This document shows, piece after piece, positions 8,265-20,423 of a stretch of 62,488 bases of DNA. A program made the translations under genes and the position numbers. Each line of letters starts with the position of its first letter. The stretch's first letter is position 1. The notes below the pieces were generated by a model. That model had not been told where the DNA came from. It was given only the letters and a program-made list of their open reading frames with translations, and made no database searches. Location of the stretch: positions 1-62,488 of the forward strand of contig JACRPW010000025.1 of assembly GCA_016223005.1 (NCBI GenBank). The letters run 5' to 3'. The stretch is from Deltaproteobacteria bacterium (GTDB taxonomy: Bacteria; Desulfobacterota; GWC2-55-46; UBA9637; GWC2-42-11).

Positions 8265-10235
8265 ATGAAAATTCTTGTTACAGGCGGCGCAGGATTTATA
8301 GGCTCTCATCTATGTGAAAGGCTTTTGCATGATGGGCATGATGTAATATGCCTTGATAATTTCTTTACAGGCTCAAAAGAGAATATTGCCCATCTGATGA
8401 ATAATCACAGGTTTGAACTCATAAGGCATGATATAATCCAGCCGATATTATTAGAGGTTGACCAGATTTATAACCTTGCATGCCCTGCATCGCCAATCCA
8501 TTATCAATACAACCCTGTAAAGACTGTAAAGACAAGCGTTATGGGGATAATAAATATGCTCGGACTTGCAAAGAGGGTAAGGGCAAGGATTCTGCAGGCA
8601 TCCACATCAGAGGTTTATGGCGACCCAAAGGTTCATCCCCAAAAAGAGGACTACTGGGGGAATGTGAACTGCATTGGAATACGTTCTTGTTTTTCAGAGG
8701 ATACAGAAGTATTAACTTATGACGGTTGGAAATTATTTAAGGATTTAACCACAGCAGACAAAATTGCAACATTAACCAAAACACACAAACTGGAATATCA
8801 TAAGCCTATTGAAATAATAAAGCAGAGATATGCAGGACAACTAATAGAGTTTAAGAATTTTCATTGCGATATCCTTGTTACTCCTAATCACAAGATGTAT
8901 GCTAAAAAGAGAGGCGATTCCGGCAAATCAGAATTTCAGCTGCTTGAAGCATTTCAATCTATAAATTGGGAAAGAGCCAGAATGCTTAAAGTGACTGATT
9001 ATGATTCTAATGATGTAGAATGGTTTTATTTTCCTAAAGATACAGACAGAAAAAATAGCAAAGCGCCCTTTGTTGAAAAGATAAAGATGGATGATTGGCT
9101 GGAATTTTTTGGTTATTTTATTACTGAAGGTTGTGTTTCTCCAAGAAAAAGAAAGAGATTTATAAATGGCAAAGAATATATTAACTATGATTATCGTGTT
9201 TTAATTGCTCAATCTAAAAGCAATGAAGAATATTGGAATAAAATTAAAAGATGTTTGAAGAGATTACCCTTTAATTTCGTGGAAAGTTATGACCACCAGT
9301 TTTGCATAACTAATAAACAATTAGCAAATTATCTAAAACAAATCGGAAAATCGCATGAGAAGTTTATTCCGAGAGAATTTTTAAATGTATCAAGAAGGCA
9401 ATTAAAGATTTTATTCGAATCAATGATGCTTGGGGACGGCAGTAAAAACGGACAAATTTACTATAGTAATTCCTATAGACTAGTTAGTGATTTTCAGGAA
9501 ATTTTATTTAAGATAGGATACGCAGGTAATATTGCATGCCATGATAAAAGAAAAAAAAATTGGCTTTATCAAATACACATTTTAAATCGTTTTAATACGA
9601 AATACAGAATGCCCTTTTATCCTGCCAGAACAATAAAAGAGTATGATGGTTATGTTTATTGTGTAAATGTGCCTAATCATATTATATTTGTCAGACGTAA
9701 TGGTAAGGCTCTCTTTTGCGGTAACTGTTACGATGAGGGAAAAAGGGTTGCTGAGACCCTTATGATGGACTATCACAGGCAGAACAAAGTTGATATACGA
9801 CTCGTCAGGATATTTAATACATACGGGCCCCGCATGGCTTTTAATGACGGCCGTGTGGTGTCAAACTTTACACTTCAGGCATTAAGAGGAGATGATATAA
9901 CAATATACGGTAACGGCACCCAAACCCGTTCATTCTGCTTTGTATCTGATTTGGTTGACGGCATAATTAAGATGATGAATCAGGATGGTTTTACAGGTCC
10001 GGTAAATATGGGCAACCCTGAGGAATATAAAATCATTGCTCTGGCTGAGAAGATAAGAAAAATTACAAAGAGCAGGTCAAAAATAGTCTTTAAACCGCTG
10101 CCGCAGGATGACCCTTTACAGAGGCAGCCGGATATAACCATTGCAAAGGAAAGACTGGGATGGCAGCCTAAAGTTAATGTGGACAAGGGTCTGAAACTAA
10201 CAACGGAAGATTTTAAAAGGAGATTTACAAGATGA
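8265..10235 (+). CDS. UDP-glucuronate decarboxylase-type epimerase, interrupted by an intein
   Basis: 656-residue precursor. N-extein (residues 1-141): Rossmann SDR start MKILVTGGAGFIGSHL and the Ser/Thr motif ASTSEVYGD. Intein: residues 142-487. C-extein: 488-656, beginning CYDEGKRVAE, which carries the catalytic Tyr-x3-Lys. The spliced product would be 310 residues, the normal length for bacterial UDP-xylose synthase (Uxs)-type decarboxylases. With ugd downstream, UDP-glucose to UDP-glucuronate to UDP-xylose is a likely path. Start at ATG 8265, with GCGGAGG seven bases upstream; the longer open frame back to 8205 overlaps rsmA. The stop overlaps the next start (ATGA). Without splicing the active site would be split. 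Confidence 0.93.
   Translation: MKILVTGGAGFIGSHLCERLLHDGHDVICLDNFFTGSKENIAHLMNNHRFELIRHDIIQPILLEVDQIYNLACPASPIHYQYNPVKTVKTSVMGIINMLGLAKRVRARILQASTSEVYGDPKVHPQKEDYWGNVNCIGIRSCFSEDTEVLTYDGWKLFKDLTTADKIATLTKTHKLEYHKPIEIIKQRYAGQLIEFKNFHCDILVTPNHKMYAKKRGDSGKSEFQLLEAFQSINWERARMLKVTDYDSNDVEWFYFPKDTDRKNSKAPFVEKIKMDDWLEFFGYFITEGCVSPRKRKRFINGKEYINYDYRVLIAQSKSNEEYWNKIKRCLKRLPFNFVESYDHQFCITNKQLANYLKQIGKSHEKFIPREFLNVSRRQLKILFESMMLGDGSKNGQIYYSNSYRLVSDFQEILFKIGYAGNIACHDKRKKNWLYQIHILNRFNTKYRMPFYPARTIKEYDGYVYCVNVPNHIIFVRRNGKALFCGNCYDEGKRVAETLMMDYHRQNKVDIRLVRIFNTYGPRMAFNDGRVVSNFTLQALRGDDITIYGNGTQTRSFCFVSDLVDGIIKMMNQDGFTGPVNMGNPEEYKIIALAEKIRKITKSRSKIVFKPLPQDDPLQRQPDITIAKERLGWQPKVNVDKGLKLTTEDFKRRFTR
8688..9725 (+). 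other. Intein with LAGLIDADG homing endonuclease domain
   Basis: 346 codons, inserted in frame at ...GIRS|C and ending ...FCGN|C. Splicing signals: Cys1 (block A: CFSEDTEVLTYDG), block B TPNHKMY, block F VYCVNVPNHIIFVRRNG, terminal Asn346 and +1 Cys. The penultimate residue is Gly instead of the usual His. Central endonuclease motifs: FFGYFITEG and LFESMMLGDGS, each ending in an acidic residue before Gly, as in dodecapeptide endonucleases. The DNA looks more AT-rich than the flanking exteins, in keeping with horizontal mobility. The insertion point is one residue before the catalytic Tyr of the host enzyme. Confidence 0.93.
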
Positions 10236-11173
10236 GAATCCTTGTTACAGGCGGCGCAGGTTTTATAGGCTCTAATATAGTGGATGAATATGTTAGGGAC
10301 GGGCATGATGTTCTTGTCATAGATGACCTTTCAACAGGTAAGGAGAAAAATATAAATTCAGACGCAACATTTCATAAAATCAGTATATGTGATGAGGCTA
10401 TAGAAAATATTTTTAAAGAATTTAAGCCTGATGTAGTTAATCACCATGCAGCACAGATGGATGTGAGAAAATCAGTAGAAGACCCTGTATTTGATGCAAG
10501 GACAAATATAATCGGCATGTTAAACCTTTTGGAGAACTCAAAGAGATGCGGAGTTAAAAAGGTTATATTTGCCTCTACAGGCGGCGCTGTATATGGTGAA
10601 CAGGAAAGATTCCCTGCAGATGAGAAACATCCAACAATGCCACTTTCCCCTTATGGTGTTTCAAAACTCGCAGGAGAAAAATATCTGTATTATTATAAGG
10701 CTAACTTCGGCATAGATTACTGCATATTAAGATATGCAAATATTTATGGTCCAAGACAGGACCCTCACGGAGAGGCTGGGGTTGTTGCAATATTCATCCA
10801 GAAGATGCTTAAAGGTGAGCAGCCGATAATCAATGGAGACGGCAAACAGACAAGGGACTTTGTGTTTGTTAAAGATGCTGCGGATGCGAATATAAAGGCG
10901 CTCTCATTTAGCGGCAGCGATGTATTTAATATCGGGACAGGCATAGAAGCAGATGTAAATTATATTTTTAATGAACTGGCAAGGTTTGCAGGGGTCCATT
11001 GTAAAGAGGTTCATGTCCCAGCAAAGGATGGAGAGCAGAGAAGGAGTGTTATAGATGCAGCAAGGGCAGAAAAGGTGCTTGGCTGGAAACCGCAGGTGCC
11101 TCTTAATGAAGGTTTAAAAGAAACCGTTGAATATTTTAAAAACATATCATGCAGGTCATCACATCTCACATAA
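10232..11173 (+). CDS. NAD-dependent nucleotide-sugar epimerase (GalE-like)
   Basis: 313-residue extended SDR: GGAGFIGSN NAD-binding loop, ASTGGAVYGE, catalytic YGVSKLAGEKY (Tyr-x3-Lys) and RYANIYGPRQ substrate-side motif. Probably a UDP-glucose (or UDP-GlcNAc) 4-epimerase; the exact sugar cannot be told. The start overlaps the stop of the intein-bearing gene (ATGA), and its 3' end overlaps the next gene by 25 bases, so the three are translationally coupled. Confidence 0.92.
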   Translation: MRILVTGGAGFIGSNIVDEYVRDGHDVLVIDDLSTGKEKNINSDATFHKISICDEAIENIFKEFKPDVVNHHAAQMDVRKSVEDPVFDARTNIIGMLNLLENSKRCGVKKVIFASTGGAVYGEQERFPADEKHPTMPLSPYGVSKLAGEKYLYYYKANFGIDYCILRYANIYGPRQDPHGEAGVVAIFIQKMLKGEQPIINGDGKQTRDFVFVKDAADANIKALSFSGSDVFNIGTGIEADVNYIFNELARFAGVHCKEVHVPAKDGEQRRSVIDAARAEKVLGWKPQVPLNEGLKETVEYFKNISCRSSHLT

Positions 11174-13791
11174 ATGCAGATTTTGATACCCTTGCTTCAA
11201 TGCTTGCTGCAAGGAAACTCTATCCTGAAGCAGTCCTTGCATTCCCCGGCTGCCTTGAAAAAAATTTGAGGGATTTTTTTGAAAAACCTATCTCCAGAAT
11301 ATTTGAATATGTAAAGGCAAAAGATATTGATATAGATAAGATTAAAGAGCTTATAATAGTTGATATGAGACATAAGAAGGGAATAGGCAGATTTGCAGAG
11401 ATTGTTGAAAAACCCGGTATAGTTATCCACATCTACGACCACCATCCAAAATCGCCTGATGACATACACGGCTTAAAAGAATTTACAATGCCTTATGGCT
11501 CAACCACTACAATACTTGTCCATATTATAAAAGAAAAAGATATTCCATTAACACCTGATGAGGCAACGATTATGATGCTTGGCATATATGAAGATACAGG
11601 CTCCCTTACATTTATATCAACTACTGAAAAGGACTATGAGGCGGCTGCATTCCTCCTGTCAAAAGGCGCAAACTTAAATATTGTTTCAGATATGATTAAG
11701 ACAGAACTCTCGGCAGAACAGGTGTCCCTCCTGAATGACCTCCTGCAGTCTGCTGTAACATATGTAATTAACGGTATTGAGGTGGTAATTGCAGAGGCAT
11801 CTTCAGATACATATGTGGGGGACATTGCTGTTCTGGTTCACAGACTGAAGGATATTGAAAATATCAATTGTCTGTTTGCACTTGTGAGGCTTGAAGACAG
11901 GGTGCATCTTGTTGCCAGAAGCAGGATAAAAGAGGTCAATGTGGGTGAGGTGGCTGCACTCCTTGGCGGCGGCGGGCATCCTACCGCGGCATCATCTACG
12001 TTCAAGGATATAACCATTGTGGAGGCAAAGGAAAGATTGGTAGCAGCATTAAAGGAAAAGGTGGTGCCGAAGCGTCTGGCAAGGGATATGATGTCTCTAC
12101 CACCCATTACAATATCTTCAGAATCAAATATGGAAGATGCAAGGGATTTACTTGTCCGATACGGCATAAATGCCATACCTGTTATGAAAGGTGAAAAACT
12201 TATAGGTATTATTACTCGTCAGGTTATTGAAAAGGCAATATATCACGGTTTTAGAGATTTACCTGTAACAGAATATATGACAACTGATTTTAAGACTGCT
12301 GCACTTACCTCATCTGTTTCAGAGGTTCAGGAGGCAATAATTAGTTATCGCCAGAGGCTTCTGCCTGTTATCCAAGATAATCAACTTATAGGTGTGATAA
12401 CCCGAACAGATGTTTTGAGGGCAATGCACGAGGATGTGATGGAAAAACCGTGTTTAATTGCGGATGAGTATACGAGAAGACGCAAGTTTGTTTCAAAACT
12501 TATACACGAGGTGCTGCCTGAAAGGATTTATAATATCTTAAAAGATGCAGGTCATATTGCTGAAGACATAGGTTTCAATGTCTATGCGGTTGGTGGTTTT
12601 GTCCGTGATTTAATAATGCGGCATAAAAACCTTGATATTGACATAGTTGTAGAAGGTGATGGTATCCGGTTCGCAAATGAATTTGCAAAGAGATTTAACT
12701 TAAGGGTCAGAACCCATGAAAGATTCTCTACAGCAGTGGTTGTATTTCCTGATGGTTTTAAGATTGATATTGCAACAGCAAGGCTTGAATATTATGAAAT
12801 GCCCGGTGCCCTTCCAACAGTAGAACTTTCATCCATAAAACTTGACCTGTATAGGAGGGATTTTACTATAAATACATTAGCCATAGCCCTTAATCCGAAA
12901 AATTTTGGTGAACTAAAGGATTTTTTTGGCGCCCAAAGGGATATAAAGGAAAAGGCAGTAAGGGTATTGCATAACTTAAGCTTTGTTGAAGACCCCACAA
13001 GGGTATTCAGGGCAATCAGGTTTGAACAGAGATTCGGTTTTAAAATAAGCAGGCATACTCAAAATCTTATAAAGAATGTTGTGAAACTGGATGTATTTCA
13101 GAGGGTAAGCGGGAAAAGGATATTAGAGGAGACAATAGCAATCATTGGAGAAGATACCTACACATCTGCTATAAGACGAATGAAGGAACTGGATATTTTA
13201 AAATTTATTCATCCTAATATAGTTATGGATAAAGATATAGAGGCGATTCTTGAAAGGGGGGAATATGTTATATCATGGTATAAACTGTTATATCTGGATG
13301 AAAAGATAGAAAAATGGCTAGTAATATTTTTACTCCTGACAGACAGGTTAAAAAACGATGATTTTCTCTCTTTGTGTAAGAGGCTTAATATAGAAGGCAA
13401 ATATAGATTAAGAATTATCAATGCAAGAAACGACGCAGTAATGGCATTAAATAATCTACAAATGCAGGTGTCAGCAGGGCGGGAAGGTATAAGAGGCAGC
13501 GAAGTCTACAGGATTTTAAAGCCTCTGCCAATGGAGAACATACTTTATATAATGACAAGGTCAAAAATAGAAGATGTTAGAAAAATAATATCAAACTACA
13601 TAACACATCTTAAGGATTTAAAGACAATCCTTACAGGCAATGATTTAAAAGAAATGGGTTTGATAGAAGGGCATATCTATTCGGAGATCCTTGATAAACT
13701 TCTGGGAAAGAAACTGGATGGAGAGATTAAGACAAGGGAAGATGAGATTGGTCTGGTTAAGAAGGAGTTGCAGCCCAAAAATAGACATTGA
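11149..13791 (+). CDS. DHH-CBS-tRNA nucleotidyltransferase fusion protein
   Basis: 880 residues in three parts. An N-terminal DHH/DHHA1 phosphoesterase-like module (SHINADFDTLAS, DMRH, DHHPKSPDD, GGGGHPTAASS; about 1-300). Two CBS domains (about 305-430). A class II poly(A) polymerase/tRNA CCA nucleotidyltransferase (GGFVRD, metal-binding DIDIVVEGDG, RRDFTINTLA; about 460-860). This architecture is known in deltaproteobacteria and Aquifex-type bacteria, where such proteins act as A-adding or CCA-adding enzymes on tRNA 3' ends. The start MQVITSHINADFD lies inside the preceding gene. The last codons and the stop (QPKNRH*) are contributed by a family B repeat. Confidence 0.93.
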   Translation: MQVITSHINADFDTLASMLAARKLYPEAVLAFPGCLEKNLRDFFEKPISRIFEYVKAKDIDIDKIKELIIVDMRHKKGIGRFAEIVEKPGIVIHIYDHHPKSPDDIHGLKEFTMPYGSTTTILVHIIKEKDIPLTPDEATIMMLGIYEDTGSLTFISTTEKDYEAAAFLLSKGANLNIVSDMIKTELSAEQVSLLNDLLQSAVTYVINGIEVVIAEASSDTYVGDIAVLVHRLKDIENINCLFALVRLEDRVHLVARSRIKEVNVGEVAALLGGGGHPTAASSTFKDITIVEAKERLVAALKEKVVPKRLARDMMSLPPITISSESNMEDARDLLVRYGINAIPVMKGEKLIGIITRQVIEKAIYHGFRDLPVTEYMTTDFKTAALTSSVSEVQEAIISYRQRLLPVIQDNQLIGVITRTDVLRAMHEDVMEKPCLIADEYTRRRKFVSKLIHEVLPERIYNILKDAGHIAEDIGFNVYAVGGFVRDLIMRHKNLDIDIVVEGDGIRFANEFAKRFNLRVRTHERFSTAVVVFPDGFKIDIATARLEYYEMPGALPTVELSSIKLDLYRRDFTINTLAIALNPKNFGELKDFFGAQRDIKEKAVRVLHNLSFVEDPTRVFRAIRFEQRFGFKISRHTQNLIKNVVKLDVFQRVSGKRILEETIAIIGEDTYTSAIRRMKELDILKFIHPNIVMDKDIEAILERGEYVISWYKLLYLDEKIEKWLVIFLLLTDRLKNDDFLSLCKRLNIEGKYRLRIINARNDAVMALNNLQMQVSAGREGIRGSEVYRILKPLPMENILYIMTRSKIEDVRKIISNYITHLKDLKTILTGNDLKEMGLIEGHIYSEILDKLLGKKLDGEIKTREDEIGLVKKELQPKNRH

Positions 13792-13803
13792 TTTTTGGGG
13801 CTG
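13771..13803. repeat. Repeat family B copy providing a stop codon
   Basis: CAGCCCAAAAA and TTTTTGGGGCTG arms around TAGACATTGA. The TGA in the core ends the tRNA nucleotidyltransferase fusion gene. The GC-poor stem with a following T-rich stretch might also slow transcription before ugd. Confidence 0.85.
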
Positions 13804-13845
13804 TATATTTATAATGCCAAATAAATCATTGGAGGGTATGTATTT

Positions 13846-15127
13846 ATGAATATCTGTGTTGTGGGGACAGGATATGTGGGTCTTGTTACAGGCACATGCT
13901 TTGCAGAGTTTGGCGTGAATGTTACATGCGTTGATAAAGATAAGGGCAAGATAGACATGCTTAAAATAGGCAAGGTTCCTATATATGAACCCGGCCTTGA
14001 AGAACTTGTTGCCAAAAATACAAGGGAGGGAAGGCTGTCTTTTTCTACTGACCTTGCAGAGGGTATAAAAAAATCCCTTGTTATATTTATTGCTGTTGGA
14101 ACACCGCCAAAAGAGGACGGCTCTGCAGATTTACAGTATGTTGAGGAAGTGGCAAGAACTATAGCAAATAACATGAACGGCTATAAGGTCATTATTACAA
14201 AATCTACTGTGCCTGTTGGCACAGGCAAGTTAATTGAAGATATTGTCAGAAAAAAACTAGGCAGCGAAAATCAGTTTGATGTAGTTTCAAACCCTGAATT
14301 TTTAAGAGAGGGTTCGGCAATAGAAGATTTCATGAGACCTAACAGGATTGTAATTGGCGCAAGAAGTCAGCAGGCTATTGCAATACTAAAAGATCTGTAT
14401 TCACCCTTATATCTCTTTGAGACACCGTTTATAATAACTGATATAGAAACCGCTGAACTTATAAAGTATGCATCCAATGCATTTCTTGCCACAAAGATTT
14501 CGTTCATAAATGAGGTGGCAAATATCTGTGAAAGGGTTGGTGCGGATGTGCATATGGTCGCAAAGGGCATGGGGCTTGACAACAGGATAGGTTCTAAATT
14601 CCTTCATCCCGGTCCCGGATTCGGAGGTTCATGTTTTCCAAAGGATACAATGGCAATAACAAATATAGCGAAGACGCACGGATATACCTTTGAAATAGTT
14701 GAGGCTGTATTAAGGGTGAATGAGAGGCAAAGAGATATTATGGTGGAGAAGATTAAAGATATGCTGCAGTGTTTAAAAGGCAAGACCATTGGTATTTTGG
14801 GACTATCATTCAAGCCAAATACAGATGACATCCGCGAATCTCCAGCCATTGATATTGTAAAGAGGCTCCTGAATGAGGGGGTAAATATAAGGGCATATGA
14901 CCCTGCTGCAATGGAGGAGGCAAGAAAATTTTTTGGTAATAAAATAATTTGTTGTAAAGATGCCTATGATGCGGCAGATGGAAGCGATGCCATTGTAATA
15001 CTTACAGAATGGAACCAGTTCAGAAAACTTGATATGGGAAAGATAAAAGGGCTTTTAAAATCGCCTATTCTGATAGATTTAAGAAATGTTTATAATCCGC
15101 AGGCACTGATGGATAAAGGGTTTATCT

Positions 15128-15150
<23 letters not shown>
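13846..15150 (+). CDS. ugd: UDP-glucose 6-dehydrogenase
   Basis: 434-residue UDP-glucose/GDP-mannose dehydrogenase family enzyme making UDP-glucuronate with 2 NAD+. N-terminal NAD-binding VVGTGYVGLVTGTCFAE, TKSTVPVGTG, catalytic Cys in GPGFGGSCFPKD (near residue 262), and the C-terminal domain with LGLSFKPNTDDIRESP. GGAGGG precedes the ATG. Its product is the substrate of the decarboxylase encoded 4 kb upstream. The 3' end overlaps selA's longest frame by 23 bases. Confidence 0.96.
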
Positions 15151-16607
<1,457 letters not shown>

Positions 16608-16627
<20 letters not shown>

Positions 16628-17321
16628 AAATTTCATACTCTATCATGTCCTGAATACCCGCCTCTCTAAAGCCTTTTAGCCTGAGTCTGCATGAATCACA
16701 CACACCACATGCCTTTATCTCATTTTTATAGCATGACCATGTGAGATGGAATGGCGCCCTTAGTTCAATGCCCTTTTTAACTATTGCTGATTTTTTTATG
16801 TGGATAAGCGGAGTAATTATCTCTATTTTTGTTTCAGGTTTTGTTCCGGCATCTATTGCCTTTTCAAATGCCTCGTAAAAGATTTCTCTGCAGTCAGGAT
16901 AGCCTGAACTATCCTCCTCCACAGCGCCAATATAAATCCTTTTTGCTTTAATAACCTCTGCCCATGATACCGCAATAGAAATGAGATGTGCATTTCTGAA
17001 AGGGACATAGGTGGTGGGGGTGGAGAGTGGAGGGTGGAGGGTGGAAAGTGGAGAAGTGGCAACCTTTATAGTTTCATCTGTCAGTGCAGACCCGCCGATT
17101 TTTTTGAGATAGGCAATATCAACTATAAGCCGTTTTTCCACATTATAAAAATCCGCAATGTCGTTGAATGCCTTTAATTCTCGTGTCTCGGTTTTCTGTC
17201 CGTAATTCACATGCAGAAATGCAAGTTCGTTCTCAAGACTTGCAATGGCAGCAGCAACAAGACTGTCCATTCCACCGCTGACAAGGACTATACAAAGTGG
17301 TTTAGAACCTGCTTTATTCAT
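16608..17321 (-). CDS. queC: 7-cyano-7-deazaguanine synthase
   Basis: QueC, the ATP-dependent enzyme forming preQ0 in queuosine synthesis. PP-loop [10 protein letters not shown] near the N-terminus, HVNYGQ, VPFRNA, and a zinc site C-x8-C-x2-C-x2-C in [18 protein letters not shown] start at ATG 17321 (MNKAGSKPL), preceded by GGGGAAAA; the upstream frame is a repeat of CTTTCTCGC. A GGTGGAG-type heptad array (17011-17059) adds a Ser/Thr/Pro/Leu-rich insert just before TTYVPFRNA. The 3' end overlaps that of selA by 20 bases on the opposite strand. Confidence 0.94.
17011..17059. repeat. Heptad repeat array inside queC
   Basis: Degenerate GGTGGAG units with period 7, in frame in queC on the minus strand as [13 protein letters not shown]. 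Confidence 0.88.
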
Positions 17322-17421
17322 TTTTCCCCGCCTTTCTCGCCTTTCTCGCATCTTACATATATCATAATGCCGTATGATTGCCCATGAAAAACTCAAAAAA
17401 CCAGAGGAAACAGGTTCTAGA

Positions 17422-17448
17422 TTAGCACTCTAATCTTTGGACTGCTAA
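17422..17448. promoter_or_regulatory. CIRCE operator of groES-groEL
   Basis: TTAGCACTC, nine bases, then GACTGCTAA. The consensus is TTAGCACTC-N9-GAGTGCTAA, so there is one mismatch in the right arm. It indicates HrcA repression of the chaperonin operon. It lies just upstream of the -35 box. Confidence 0.9.
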
Positions 17449-17455
17449 AATTCCC

Positions 17456-17484
17456 TTGACAATTTTAAGGGTAGTGAATATATT
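17456..17484 (+). promoter_or_regulatory. Sigma-70 promoter of groES-groEL
   Basis: TTGACA (17456-17461), a 17-base spacer, and TATATT (17479-17484). Transcription would begin about 30 bases before the groES ATG. Confidence 0.8.
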
Positions 17485-17522
17485 ATTGTAAAATTTTTAA
17501 ATTAAAAGGAGGTAGATGTATT

Positions 17523-17813
17523 ATGAAAATTAAACCGCTTCACGACAGGATTCTGGTGAAGAGACTGGAAGAAGAGGAAAAAACAAAAGGGGGGATAATC
17601 ATCCCTGACAGCGCAAAGGAAAAACCCGCAGAGGGTGAAATCATTGCAGTCGGAACTGGAAAGGTCAGCGAGGACGGCAAGGTTACACCACTGGCGGTAA
17701 AGGTCGGGGACAAGGTGCTTTACAGCAAATATGCTGGCACAGAGGTAAAGGTTGACGGTCAGGAGTATCTGATGATGCGCGAGGATGATGTTCTTGGAAT
17801 CATAGTAAAATAA
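17523..17813 (+). CDS. groES: co-chaperonin GroES
   Basis: 96 residues, full length. Caps the GroEL folding chamber in the cytoplasm. N-terminal [16 protein letters not shown], mobile loop [16 protein letters not shown], and C-terminal [11 protein letters not shown] are all typical. AGGAGG lies upstream of the ATG. First gene of the CIRCE-regulated operon with groEL. Confidence 0.98.
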   Translation: MKIKPLHDRILVKRLEEEEKTKGGIIIPDSAKEKPAEGEIIAVGTGKVSEDGKVTPLAVKVGDKVLYSKYAGTEVKVDGQEYLMMREDDVLGIIVK

Positions 17814-17838
17814 TTTAACAAAGAAAAGACAGGCGTGA

Positions 17839-19584
<1,746 letters not shown>

Positions 19585-19597
19585 TTTAAATCTATCT

Positions 19598-19622
19598 GGG
19601 GACAGATTTTAAATCTGTCCCC
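19598..19622. repeat. Repeat family A, perfect palindrome
   Basis: 12-base arms GGGGACAGATTT and AAATCTGTCCCC around one T, just after the groEL stop. Confidence 0.9.
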
Positions 19623-19650
19623 AATTCTTAATTCTTTACAATTCTTTATT

Positions 19651-19678
19651 AAAGGGGCGGTATCTATGCTGCCCCTTT
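19651..19678 (+). terminator. Terminator after groEL (probably bidirectional)
   Basis: Stem AAAGGGGC/GCCCCTTT with loop region, followed by TATATTTTT on the plus strand. It overlaps the 3' end of the convergent yggU gene and could serve both. Confidence 0.7.
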
Positions 19679-19990
19679 TATATTTTTGATAATCTCCTCA
19701 AATTTAATATTTAAAATATCAATCGGCGCTCCTGTGATTCTGACCCTCTTTCCCCTGGATTTAATGCCCTGAATAAGGCATAAATCTTTCTTTTTTATTT
19801 TAAGCCGCTCTGCCAGAAATTCTATAAGGGATTTGTTGGCATTACCGCCAATAGGCTGAGATATGAGTTTAACCTTGAGTCTAGCGCCATGTAAACCTGC
19901 AATCTCATTCCTTGATGCACCCGGCTGGATATAAAGTTCTAATAGGATACCGTCTTTGTCTAGAGTAATGAAAGGGAATTTACCAGTCAT
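19664..19990 (-). CDS. DUF167 family protein (YggU-like)
   Basis: 108 residues with the DUF167 pattern: LELYIQPGASRNEIAGLHG, RLKVKLISQPIGGNANKSL, and IQGIKSRGKRVRITG. Function unknown in this family. It lies downstream of yggT, an arrangement common in bacteria (proC-yggT-yggU). Confidence 0.9.
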   Translation of the reverse strand: MTGKFPFITLDKDGILLELYIQPGASRNEIAGLHGARLKVKLISQPIGGNANKSLIEFLAERLKIKKKDLCLIQGIKSRGKRVRITGAPIDILNIKFEEIIKNIKGAA

Positions 19991-20005
19991 GCGGCATCAG
20001 CCTTA

Positions 20006-20302
20006 CTATCTTAGTTGGACAGATAAATCTTTTAATGTCCCTACAATAAAGAACTGTAAAAATACTATTGCAAGGATAAGTATAAGCGGAGAGAGGTCAA
20101 TGCCTCCAATATAAGGCATCCTCTTTCTTAGAGAATACAAGGCAGGTTCTGTTACCTGATATAAAAATCGGACTATAGGATTATACGGATCCGGACTCAC
20201 CCATGATATAAATGCCCTTATGATAATGAGCCACATATAAAATGTGAGCAGATAATCCAATACTACAGAGGCGGCATAAAGGAAGTTACCGATTACAAAC
20301 AT
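20006..20302 (-). CDS. YggT family membrane protein
   Basis: About 98 residues from ATG 20302 (MFVIGNFLYAASVVLDYL), with GGAG nine bases upstream; the longer frame from 20329 is less likely. Two YggT repeats of hydrophobic helices are visible, with RAFISWVSPDPYNPIVRFLY and LSPLILILAIVFLQFF. Inner-membrane protein, possibly linked to osmotic or division functions. Clustered with proC, yggS and yggU. Confidence 0.9.
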   Translation of the reverse strand: MFVIGNFLYAASVVLDYLLTFYMWLIIIRAFISWVSPDPYNPIVRFLYQVTEPALYSLRKRMPYIGGIDLSPLILILAIVFLQFFIVGTLKDLSVQLR

Positions 20303-20326
20303 GTCGCTTCGCTCCATTGAAAAGTG

Positions 20327-20412
20327 CAAATTGTAAATTGCAAATTGTAAATTGATTTTCTTCCACTGTAAAATTCCAAATCTTCAATTTTCAATTTACA
20401 ATTCAATATTGC
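20327..20412. repeat. Heptad repeat hairpin between proC and yggT
   Basis: CAAATTG/TAAATTG x4 on the left and CAATTTT/CAATTTA/CAATTCA on the right. AT-rich, period 7, arms self-complementary. Confidence 0.85.
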
Positions 20413-20423
20413 AGAAATATTGC

